NCBI GenBank assembly: GCA_033852175.1
Contig: JAWSUY010000001.1
Coordinates: 186,001 to 250,000 of the forward strand
DNA: 64,000 nt
Reading direction: 5' to 3'
Origin: Agarilytica sp033852175
GTDB lineage: Bacteria > Pseudomonadota > Gammaproteobacteria > Pseudomonadales > Cellvibrionaceae
Shown here piece after piece: positions 44,743-52,925 of the stretch (the first letter of the stretch is position 1; each line of letters begins with the position of its first letter). The notes beneath the pieces are model-generated. The model was given only the letters and a program-made list of their open reading frames with translations. It had not been told where the DNA came from and did no database searches. Position numbers and translations under genes: made by a program.

Positions 44743-47340
44743 ATGAAAGACAACTATCACCCATCATCAATCGAGCCCAAAGTTCAACGCCATTGGGAAG
44801 AAAATAAGTGTTTCGAAGTCAGTGAAGACTCAGAAAAAGAGAAGTTTTACTGCCTAGCAATGTTCCCCTACCCCAGTGGGCGCTTGCATATGGGGCATGT
44901 TCGTAACTACACCATTACCGATGTGATCGCTCGCTTTCAAAAAATGCAGGGTAAAAACGTCCTCCACCCTATGGGTTGGGATGCCTTCGGCTTACCGGCC
45001 GAAAATGCGGCAATCAAAAACAACACCGCACCGGCCAAATGGACCTACTCCAATACCGAATACATGAAACAACAGCTAAAAGCGCTCGGTTTTGGCTTAG
45101 ATTGGTCACGCGAAGTCACCACCTGCAAACCCGATTATTACAAATGGGAACAGTGGTTCTTTACTCGCCTTTACGAAAAAGGTTTGGCGTACAAGAAAGT
45201 ATCAGCCGTTAACTGGTGCCCGACCGACATGACGGTATTGGCCAACGAGCAGGTAATCGACGGTTGCTGCTGGCGCTGTGACACCAAAGTGGAGCGCAAA
45301 GAGATTCCACAGTGGTTTATCAAAATTACCGATTACGCAGAAGAACTGTTAGACGACCTTGAAAAACTGCCGCATTGGCCAGAACAAGTTGTCACCATGC
45401 AACGCAACTGGATCGGCAAAAGCAAGGGCGTAGAACTTACCTTTGGCTTAACCGAGGAAGTCGCAGGTGTCTCATCGTTTGATGTTTACACCACTCGCCC
45501 AGACACCTTGATGGGAGTTACCTATGTAACGCTTGCAGGGGAACACCCCATCGCTCTCGAAGTCGCCAAGAATAATCCAGAGTTAGCCACCTTTATTGAA
45601 TCCTGCAAAACACAATCTGTGGCTGAAGCCGATATGGCCAGTATGGAAAAAGTGGGCATGGATACAGGCCTCAAAGCCTTACACCCCATTACCGGTGAAG
45701 AAGTACCTGTCTGGGTCGGCAACTATGTGCTAATGGGATACGGGACCGGCGCAGTTATGGCCGTTCCGGCACACGATCAACGTGACTGGGAATTTGCTCG
45801 TAAATACTCACTGACCATTACCCAGGTTATTGCCCCTGAAGACGACGCAGTCTCCGTTGACCTAGAAGAAAAAGCCTTTGTCGATAAAGGCCTATTGGTC
45901 AACTCAGGTGAATTCGATGGACTTAATTTTGATGGCGCTTTTGCTGCTATCTCACAAACCCTGGAAGCGGCAGGCAAAGGCGGCGTAAAAACGCAATACA
46001 GACTGCGCGACTGGGGAGTTTCCCGTCAACGCTATTGGGGAACACCTATACCCATCTTTAATTTGCCTGACGGTGGCGAAATCGCTGTCCCCCCTGACCG
46101 CCTTCCGGTTTTATTACCCGAAGACGTGGTAATGGATGGAATTCATTCGCCCATTAAGCAAGACCAAGAATGGAAAAAAACCGAATTTAACGGCCAAGAG
46201 GTCGAGCGTGAAACAGATACCTTCGACACCTTTATGGAGTCTTCTTGGTATTACGCCCGCTTTACCTCAGCTAACGCTGACGCCATGCTCGACAGCGATG
46301 CAGCCAACTACTGGCTACCTGTCGACCAGTATGTCGGCGGCATTGAACACGCAATATTACATCTTCTTTATGCCCGCTTTTTCCATAAGCTGATGCGCGA
46401 CGAAGGTTTGCTCGATTCTGATGAACCCTTCAAACGCTTACTTTGCCAAGGCATGGTTTTAGCCGATTCTTTTTACTATTTAAAAAACGGCAAAAAAGAA
46501 TGGGTCGCGCCAAAAGACGTCAACATTGAAAAAGATGCGAAAGGCAAAACCATTGGCGCCACCTTAATCAAAACAGGTGAGGCAGTGGAATTCGGCGGCA
46601 TTACCAAAATGTCTAAGTCTAAAAATAATGGCGTCGATCCCGAATCCATTATCGAATCCTACGGTGCCGACACGGTAAGGCTTTTCACCATGTTTGCAGC
46701 GCCCCCCGAGCAAACTCTGGAGTGGGTCGACAGCGGCGTTGAAGGCGCTTTCCGCTTTTTGAAAAAGCTTTGGAAAACCGTGTCGTCTCACATCAAAGTC
46801 GGCACACCAGTAGCACTGGATACCAGCAAACTAAACGAGAAACACTCCGACCTACGCCGCAAAACTCACGAGACAATTAAAAAAGTCAGCGATGACTTCT
46901 CTCGCCGCCAGCATTTTAATACCGCCATTGCAGCAGTAATGGAATTACTCAACGAGATAACCCGCAGCGCTGATCGCGGCACCCCCCAAGGATTAGCCGT
47001 CGAACGGGAAGCGTTAAATGCCGCGACCTTGTTACTGGCTCCTATAGCGCCGCACATTTGTCATGAACTTTGGAAAGAGCTATCAGAAGATGGCAGCGAT
47101 ATTCTCGATCAAAGCTGGCCGAGCCACGACGAATCCGCCTTAAAGCGATCCAATATGACGATTGTGATTCAAGTCAATGGCAAGATGAGAGACAAGCTTG
47201 AGATAGCAGTCGATACGGATAAAGCAACCATCGAGAAACTTGCGCTCTCTAGCGAAAAGGTGCAAAAGTTTATCGCCGACAAACTCATCCGCAAGGTGAT
47301 CGTTGTTCCCGGTAAATTAGTCAACGTGGTCGCAAATTAA
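44743..47340 (+). CDS. leuS: Leucyl-tRNA synthetase
   Basis: Class I aminoacyl-tRNA synthetase charging tRNA-Leu, 865 residues, the normal bacterial length. The HIGH motif is HMGH in PYPSGRLHMGHVRNYT. The inserted CP1 editing domain includes TTRPDTLMGVTYV and ends near GAVMAVPAHDQRDWEFA. The KMSKS motif is in TKMSKSKNNGVDPE. The C-terminal anticodon and tRNA-binding domains follow, ending ADKLIRKVIVVPGKLVNVVAN. Its stop overlaps the lptE start by one base, and holA follows, the conserved gammaproteobacterial leuS-lptE-holA operon. Confidence 0.98.
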   Translation: MKDNYHPSSIEPKVQRHWEENKCFEVSEDSEKEKFYCLAMFPYPSGRLHMGHVRNYTITDVIARFQKMQGKNVLHPMGWDAFGLPAENAAIKNNTAPAKWTYSNTEYMKQQLKALGFGLDWSREVTTCKPDYYKWEQWFFTRLYEKGLAYKKVSAVNWCPTDMTVLANEQVIDGCCWRCDTKVERKEIPQWFIKITDYAEELLDDLEKLPHWPEQVVTMQRNWIGKSKGVELTFGLTEEVAGVSSFDVYTTRPDTLMGVTYVTLAGEHPIALEVAKNNPELATFIESCKTQSVAEADMASMEKVGMDTGLKALHPITGEEVPVWVGNYVLMGYGTGAVMAVPAHDQRDWEFARKYSLTITQVIAPEDDAVSVDLEEKAFVDKGLLVNSGEFDGLNFDGAFAAISQTLEAAGKGGVKTQYRLRDWGVSRQRYWGTPIPIFNLPDGGEIAVPPDRLPVLLPEDVVMDGIHSPIKQDQEWKKTEFNGQEVERETDTFDTFMESSWYYARFTSANADAMLDSDAANYWLPVDQYVGGIEHAILHLLYARFFHKLMRDEGLLDSDEPFKRLLCQGMVLADSFYYLKNGKKEWVAPKDVNIEKDAKGKTIGATLIKTGEAVEFGGITKMSKSKNNGVDPESIIESYGADTVRLFTMFAAPPEQTLEWVDSGVEGAFRFLKKLWKTVSSHIKVGTPVALDTSKLNEKHSDLRRKTHETIKKVSDDFSRRQHFNTAIAAVMELLNEITRSADRGTPQGLAVEREALNAATLLLAPIAPHICHELWKELSEDGSDILDQSWPSHDESALKRSNMTIVIQVNGKMRDKLEIAVDTDKATIEKLALSSEKVQKFIADKLIRKVIVVPGKLVNVVAN

Positions 47341-47822
47341 TGCGACTCCGTTTTTCATTTTTTATTTGCGCACTTATGCTAATCCAAAGCTGCGGCTGGC
47401 AATTGCGCGGTTATGAGCAATACAAAAACGGTAACGTTAAAAAAATTGCTGAGGTGCACTTACGCAACTCATCTGACAACCGCCTATTCCAAGCCAGCCT
47501 CAAACGCCAATTAGAAGATTTATCGATCGAGCTTAATTCTGACGCTAACATTTCATTGATCGTGCACAAAGAAAGCACCGAACGTAGACCACTTTCGTAT
47601 GGCAGCACGGGAATTCCAGTGCAGTATCAGCTGATCATGAGCATTAAATACGCCTACTCCACCGAACAGAACACAATACCGGTCGAACGTAAATTAATGG
47701 CCCGACGTCAGTACGATTTCGACACCTCATTGATTGTCGCTAAAAGAGAAGAAGAACGTACACTTCTTCAAGAGATGCGAGACGAACTTGCCTCTCGCAT
47801 TATTGCCAGCCTAAGCGAATAA
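47340..47822 (+). CDS. lptE: LPS-assembly lipoprotein LptE
   Basis: Outer-membrane lipoprotein of 160 residues that plugs the LptD barrel and helps place lipopolysaccharide at the cell surface. The signal ends in a lipobox-like LIQSC (Cys18), followed by GWQLRGY, the family's starting motif. The rest (VHKESTERRPLSYGSTGIPVQYQLIMSIKYAY and LLQEMRDELASRIIASL) fits LptE. Its ATG overlaps the leuS stop and holA follows 14 bp later. Confidence 0.94.
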   Translation: MRLRFSFFICALMLIQSCGWQLRGYEQYKNGNVKKIAEVHLRNSSDNRLFQASLKRQLEDLSIELNSDANISLIVHKESTERRPLSYGSTGIPVQYQLIMSIKYAYSTEQNTIPVERKLMARRQYDFDTSLIVAKREEERTLLQEMRDELASRIIASLSE

Positions 47823-47836
47823 GGGCCAAATACAAT

Positions 47837-48892
47837 ATGGCCAAGCTTCGCGTCGACCAACTCAAGGCTGCATTAACCCGCAATATCACTCCCGTGTACC
47901 TGATAACAGGAGATGAGATCCTGCTTGTACAAGAAGCTTGCGACCATATCCGGAAAGCTGCACAAAAGCAGGGATACAGTGAGCGCGAGCTTCATCACAC
48001 TGACGGTGGATTTCAATGGGATTCACTGAACCACAGCGCGAACAGCCTTTCGCTATTCGCCGATAAAAAAATCATAGAAATTCGCGTACACAACGGCAAA
48101 CCTGGCGACGCGGGTAGTAAAGCAATTGTCAGATATTGCGAAAATGCAGACGATCAAAATTTATTATTATTGATCATGCCTAAGATCGATAAACGCTCCC
48201 AAAACACCAAATGGTTTAAAGCCATTGATAAATTAGGCGCCTCTATTACCGCTTGGCCTATCAGCACTCAACAGCTACCGAACTGGATAGAGCAGCGTAT
48301 GCAGGCACAGGGCTTAAGCGCGGATCGTGAAGCTATCGAAATTCTTTGCGCAAAAGTAGAAGGCAACCTTCTCGCAGCCGTTCAAGAAATTGAAAAACTA
48401 AAACTGATTGTCGATAACAAACACGTTGATGCGCAGACAATGGCCGACTCAGTAACCGATTCCGCACGTTACGACGTTTTTAGCTTGGTCGATAAAGCCA
48501 TTGCTGGCGATAGCCGAGGTGCCATCACCAACCTTCACGGTCTACGCGGTGAAGGAACAGAACCGACTCTAATTTTATGGGCCTTGTCTCGTGACATTCG
48601 TTCTTTGACGCTCATTAAAGAAAGCATGGAAAACGGCAAGAGTTTTGATTTTTGCGCGAAGCAAGCCGGAGTTTGGGACAATCGAAAGTCAGTGATGAAG
48701 CAAGCCGCTTATCGATTACACCTAAGGCAGTTTCATACCCTCATCCGAAAATTAAGCCATGCAGATAAGATGATTAAAGGCTCGATTCGCGGTGATGTCT
48801 GGAGCGTACTGATGGATATTGTTTTATCGCTGACCGGAACTGAAGCACTCAACCCTCGCTCACAACGATTACGCTTTCAAGCCAAACACTAG
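47837..48892 (+). CDS. holA: DNA polymerase III delta subunit
   Basis: Delta subunit of the clamp-loader complex, 351 residues, which opens the beta sliding clamp. PVYLITGDEILLVQEACDHIR at the N-terminus and the LFADKKIIEIRVHNGKPG segment are typical; the latter region includes the clamp-binding Leu-Phe. The middle AAA+-like domain lacks a working Walker site, as usual for delta, and the C-terminal helical collar domain (LRGEGTEPTLILWALSRDIR) is present. It is third in leuS-lptE-holA. Confidence 0.95.
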   Translation: MAKLRVDQLKAALTRNITPVYLITGDEILLVQEACDHIRKAAQKQGYSERELHHTDGGFQWDSLNHSANSLSLFADKKIIEIRVHNGKPGDAGSKAIVRYCENADDQNLLLLIMPKIDKRSQNTKWFKAIDKLGASITAWPISTQQLPNWIEQRMQAQGLSADREAIEILCAKVEGNLLAAVQEIEKLKLIVDNKHVDAQTMADSVTDSARYDVFSLVDKAIAGDSRGAITNLHGLRGEGTEPTLILWALSRDIRSLTLIKESMENGKSFDFCAKQAGVWDNRKSVMKQAAYRLHLRQFHTLIRKLSHADKMIKGSIRGDVWSVLMDIVLSLTGTEALNPRSQRLRFQAKH

Positions 48893-48957
48893 CAGATTGC
48901 TCTCAGGGCAAAATTAATGGACACGCCTTCCTGCAACCCGATCACTTAAGAAGCGAG

Positions 48958-49467
48958 CTAGCACAGTTTATAATCCATTATGTCTACCTTTAAGCCCTGC
49001 ACAATTCCTCGATTAACTCTACGCCACTGCCGCTTGTGATAAAAATTTGCACTGCTGCTTGTATACAACATAAGGCGGGGCAAATTCTGAGCCTGCGCAT
49101 AAGCCAAAGCATGTTTTAGCAAACGATCGGCAATACCCTGTCGGCGGAAGTCAGGCAGCACAAACAAGTTCGTTAGCCACTCACTCGGCTTTTTATCATT
49201 GGTAAATTGATAGTAAACAAGACTCACCGTCCCCAAAGGGAAATTGCCTCGATGGGCCACAAAAGTGACAGGAAGAGTCTCTTCGTTGATATGCGCCGAT
49301 AACGAGGCTTCGCGCTGCGTGAGTTTTCCCTGAAGCGCTTCAGATGAGCGATGACGCCCCTCTAGCCCCTCGTGGGTGCGTAACCACTCCTGATGATGCC
49401 AACCCGCAATAGCAGGCACCCACTGTGCCTGCTGCGTTAGATTGGAAATTTGAAAAACTTCTGCCAC
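48958..49467 (-). CDS. GNAT-family N-acetyltransferase
   Basis: A 169-residue GNAT protein. The acetyl-CoA motif is LPDFRRQGIADRLLKHAL (RRQGIA), preceded by the strand SEWLTNLFVLP and followed by the typical LPRLMLYTSSSANFYHKRQW segment. The start is GTG. It lies between convergent holA and lipA, on the lipA strand, with a gap of about 95 bp. Substrate unknown. Confidence 0.82.
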   Translation of the reverse strand: MAEVFQISNLTQQAQWVPAIAGWHHQEWLRTHEGLEGRHRSSEALQGKLTQREASLSAHINEETLPVTFVAHRGNFPLGTVSLVYYQFTNDKKPSEWLTNLFVLPDFRRQGIADRLLKHALAYAQAQNLPRLMLYTSSSANFYHKRQWRRVNRGIVQGLKVDIMDYKLC

Positions 49468-49561
49468 AACATCCCCTTCAGAGAAATAGATAGCATCGCG
49501 ATGATGTAAATCGACTATTTAAAAATGAGCCCTAATTAAGTGCCCTTCCATAAATCGGACC

Positions 49562-50536
49562 CTACTTAACCACTTCGCCCTTCACCTGCTTATCTGCATG
49601 GTAAGAAGAACGCACCAACGGCCCGCACGCAGCCTGCGCAAATCCGAGGCTGTTAGCAGCAACCGTATATTCGTCAAACTCAGCAGGCTCGACATAACGC
49701 AACACAGGAAGATGATCACGAGAAGGTTGCAAGTATTGACCTATCGTCAGCATATCGATGTCGTGCTCACGCATATCCTTCAAGACTTCCATGATCTCTT
49801 CTTTCGTCTCACCCAAGCCCACCATCAGCCCAGATTTAGTCAGCACTTCTGGGCGACGTGCCTTGTACTTACGCAACAGCTCTAGCGACCATTTATAGTT
49901 CGCTCCTGGACGCGCCTGGCGATAGAGACGTGGCGCAGTTTCAAGATTGTGATTGAAAACATCCGGCGGAGTCTCAGTCAGAATATCCAAAGCCACGTCC
50001 ATACGCCCGCGAAAATCAGGTGTTAACACTTCAATCTGTAGATTCGGGCTTAAGAGTCGCGCCTCGCGAATACAGTCCGCGAAATGTTGCGCACCACCAT
50101 CGCGCAAATCATCACGATCCACCGAGGTTATCACCACATACTTTAGGCCCATCTCCGCAATTGCTTGAGCCAGCTTCTTCGGCTCGTCTGGGTCCAACGC
50201 ATTAGGTTTACCATGGCCTACATCGCAGAATGGGCAGCGCCGAGTACAAATGTCGCCCATAATCATAAATGTCGCTGTACCGCCGCTAAAGCACTCGCTA
50301 AGGTTGGGGCAGTTTGCCTCCTCGCACACAGTGGACAGAGAACGCTTCCGCAAAAGCTTCTTCACACGATCCACTTCTGGCGAAGAAGACACACGAATGC
50401 GAATCCAATCCGGCTTGCGCAGTAACTTGTCAGAAGCGATGACTTTTACCGGTATGCGCTCAACCTTATCAGCGTCTCGTAACTTCTCGCCTTTGGCGAT
50501 ACGGCGGGTGCGTTTTATGGGGGTCGAATCAGTCAT
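49562..50536 (-). CDS. lipA: Lipoyl synthase
   Basis: Radical-SAM enzyme that inserts two sulphurs into octanoyl groups on lipoyl domains, 324 residues from the ATG at 50536 (MTDSTPIKRTRR). The frame extends 42 codons further up without a family match. The auxiliary cluster cysteines are in CEEANCPNLSEC and the radical-SAM CxxxCxxC is CTRRCPFC. The C-terminal RSSYHAD includes the serine ligand of the auxiliary cluster. lipB, often upstream, is not here. Confidence 0.96.
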   Translation of the reverse strand: MTDSTPIKRTRRIAKGEKLRDADKVERIPVKVIASDKLLRKPDWIRIRVSSSPEVDRVKKLLRKRSLSTVCEEANCPNLSECFSGGTATFMIMGDICTRRCPFCDVGHGKPNALDPDEPKKLAQAIAEMGLKYVVITSVDRDDLRDGGAQHFADCIREARLLSPNLQIEVLTPDFRGRMDVALDILTETPPDVFNHNLETAPRLYRQARPGANYKWSLELLRKYKARRPEVLTKSGLMVGLGETKEEIMEVLKDMREHDIDMLTIGQYLQPSRDHLPVLRYVEPAEFDEYTVAANSLGFAQAACGPLVRSSYHADKQVKGEVVK

Positions 50537-50779
50537 TAAGGGTCTCTTATTCGGTAAAATCTGGGCGCATCTTGTGAACGCATTTCTATTAGGGCTGCAT
50601 TTTAACGCAGAATTTGGCACGTAGGGACCTATAAATTCCGGTTTATTGTAGAACGAAAGCAAATCCCCCGGATCTCAACCAACACCCTAGTACACCAAAA
50701 GGCACCAAAGAACACGCCAAGCCACAATGACACCTCAAGGTCGACCTAACGACGGGGCCGAACAGAAACGTGATTAGCG

Positions 50780-51202
50780 CTAACTTCCAGAATCCCGGCT
50801 CACTTCATACTCCTCATATTCTGGCAAAGTCTTCCCTAGGGAATACCACGGGGCCTTTTGAGACAGCCAAATATGGTTTTTCTCGGTTGTATTGGGGTCA
50901 TCATCCAAAGAACCTAGACGCAAAATCACATGCCCACTCCCTTCTCTTTTAGCATAGATATGAGTACCGCAACCTACACAAAAAAACCGTTTCTTTCCTG
51001 GCGACGACTCAAACGACGCCAAAGACATCTTGTTGAGAAACGTAAAATCCTCATCCCTTACCGCTGCTACACTTGAAAACGCCGCACCGTGGGCTTTTCG
51101 GCATGTACAGCAATGACAATGACTAACATCACCAACCTCACCCGATATTTCATACCTCACTTCACCACAAAGACAACTACCAGAAATCATATCCAGTTCC
51201 AT
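50780..51202 (-). CDS. GFA-family (glutathione-dependent formaldehyde-activating-like) zinc protein
   Basis: A 140-residue protein of the GFA/CENP-V fold. The zinc-binding cysteines are visible: CLCGEV, HCHCCTCRKAHG and the FFCVGCGTHIYAK pair. Few members of this family are true formaldehyde enzymes, so the catalytic role is unproven. It stands alone on the minus strand. The ATG at 51202 or the one four codons later could be the start. The link to frmA, 33 kb away, is by name only. Confidence 0.88.
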   Translation of the reverse strand: MELDMISGSCLCGEVRYEISGEVGDVSHCHCCTCRKAHGAAFSSVAAVRDEDFTFLNKMSLASFESSPGKKRFFCVGCGTHIYAKREGSGHVILRLGSLDDDPNTTEKNHIWLSQKAPWYSLGKTLPEYEEYEVSRDSGS

Positions 51203-51566
51203 ATTATTAATTACACCTAAAAACAGTCTATCGATAGCATAAACCTCAAGCCCATAAAGTGAAGTGTTTACACACTTTCAACACACCCTAGCAAGCATAC
51301 ATACCCGCGCATAAAACCGCCAAAATATGTTTTTACGACAGTTGGCGCCCCATAACAAATTGAAACTTTAATAAAATCTAGCGCGTCATTCTCTATCGCC
51401 AAGCATAAAAATCATAGAGAATTACCCCCCTACCGATCATGCCGAAAAGGGGGCTTGAGCTAAGCGATCGTACGCGACAGCGTAAGGTCGCTTTCCGCTG
51501 CATATTCACCGAATCAATTCACCTGTTAAGGTTTTTTAGCGTTAAATAAACTGAGTTAAAACTAAC
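51203..51566. other. Intergenic region with a nested hairpin
   Basis: About 360 bp between divergent genes. It carries a nested stem-loop at 51462-51493: AAGCGA pairs with TCGCTT outside and TACGC with GCGTA inside around GACA, with a small internal loop. It is 73 bp upstream of the GNAT start codon. No gene or known riboswitch is recognised. Confidence 0.5.
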
Positions 51567-52181
51567 ATGTTTCGAAAATACATCGTCATAGTTCTCGGGC
51601 TTTTTTATCGAAAGCCCGAACTTCCAAAAATTCGCTTTCTGGGTGACTACATTATTGAAGGCGCAAAACTAAGCGATGTAGACTTTATCTATAATCGCAT
51701 TGTGGAAGAAGCCGATGCAGGCTATTTCAATGATCGATTCAGCAACGACGACCTAAAAAATGGCATCTGTGATCAAATACTCTGCACCACACAATTGCGC
51801 AAAGCCCCTAACAACAAGGGAGTACAATGCGGCTCTGTTCTATCCATTGTCAAACATAATAACCTGTCTATTGGCTTTGTTTGGTGCCGTGAAATCAGCG
51901 AAGAAAACGATAGCGGATGGGAGCTATATTTAACATCCTTTGCTCCAGAGCACAGAGGCAAAGGACTTGGAGGAATGAGCGTAAGCTACATGCTAAATCT
52001 AATTCACTCCGAATTTGATATATATGCACGAATATACAAAAATAGGCCAAACAAACCGATGGTTCAGATTTTAAAATCGTTAGGATTTAAGGATTGCTCT
52101 GCGGGAAACTCCTATTTAGATACAACCATCTACAAAAAGTCAGCCCTCAAGGTTCAATCGCCAGTGAACGGATCGTACTGA
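51567..52181 (+). CDS. GNAT-like acetyltransferase
   Basis: A 204-residue protein with a C-terminal GNAT core: the acetyl-CoA loop APEHRGKGLGGMSVSYML and the closing KPMVQILKSLGFKDCS. The first 30 residues (FRKYIVIVLGLFYRKPELPKI) are hydrophobic and basic and could be a membrane anchor or a wrong start. Its last 35 bp overlap the end of the response-regulator gene on the other strand. Substrate unknown. Confidence 0.7.
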   Translation: MFRKYIVIVLGLFYRKPELPKIRFLGDYIIEGAKLSDVDFIYNRIVEEADAGYFNDRFSNDDLKNGICDQILCTTQLRKAPNNKGVQCGSVLSIVKHNNLSIGFVWCREISEENDSGWELYLTSFAPEHRGKGLGGMSVSYMLNLIHSEFDIYARIYKNRPNKPMVQILKSLGFKDCSAGNSYLDTTIYKKSALKVQSPVNGSY

Positions 52182-52518
52182 TAATTTCTTCTTCGGAAAA
52201 TGGTTTCTTCAAGGTTGCGTCAACACCGAAATCCGTAGCCATTTTCAGATAATAATCTGAAGTTAACTTACCGCCTCCAGACATCACAATAATTTTTGAA
52301 TCGATGCCTTTCTCTTTCAAATAATTCACCAAAAACAAACCATCCTGATCGGGCATTAAAACATCGGTAAGTATTAACGAGTAGTGACGATCTTTTAACA
52401 TCACTATCGCGTTATTCGCGCTAACCGATTGATCACAAGAATAATTAAAGTCTGCCAAAGTATCGAGAACAGATTCTCTAAAGTCATCATCATCATCAAC
52501 CACGAGTATAGATGTCAT
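52147..52518 (-). CDS. Single-domain response regulator (CheY-like receiver)
   Basis: A 123-residue stand-alone receiver. It has a run of five Asp at 8-12 holding the metal site, phospho-acceptor Asp52 in LILTDVLMPDQDG, and Lys in LKKPFSEEE. With no output domain, it would act by binding a partner or as a phosphate relay. It is divergent from the receiver-GGDEF-EAL gene 407 bp away and no kinase is next to it. It overlaps the GNAT gene tail to tail. Confidence 0.88.
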   Translation of the reverse strand: MTSILVVDDDDDFRESVLDTLADFNYSCDQSVSANNAIVMLKDRHYSLILTDVLMPDQDGLFLVNYLKEKGIDSKIIVMSGGGKLTSDYYLKMATDFGVDATLKKPFSEEEIISTIRSLAIEP

Positions 52519-52925
52519 AAACCTGCCTCAAGACAAGAAATTAATACTTGTTATTTATCAGGCCCAAAACCGTTGAACCCAGGGAAACGCTGCTTTGCAT
52601 ACAGGCTAGCCTCGTCGCAGAAGACACCGTTATGAAACTCTATATGCCAAAACCCCACTGCGCATTGCTACACAAAAAGAACGTCTCTTAAAACTTACAA
52701 TTTCCCAGAAGGTCTATAGAGAATAGCAAAGATCAGCCCAGCACAAAGCCAGAATCTAGATGAGACAATAGCGTATGGTTTTTAGTGCTTTTTTGATCTA
52801 AGCTCAGCGAACAAAAGTCATTTTCGTGACTTCAACACCTCAACCCTTACCTATACTGAATAGGACTACGCCGCCAATAACAGAGTGCAGTTAAACCCAA
52901 TAAAGATTCAGGCCGCCATATTATT
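52519..52925. other. Intergenic region between two divergent signalling genes
   Basis: About 400 bp without a credible gene. It should hold the promoters of the single receiver and of the receiver-GGDEF-EAL protein. No clear promoter boxes, repeats or RNA folds were found. Confidence 0.4.
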
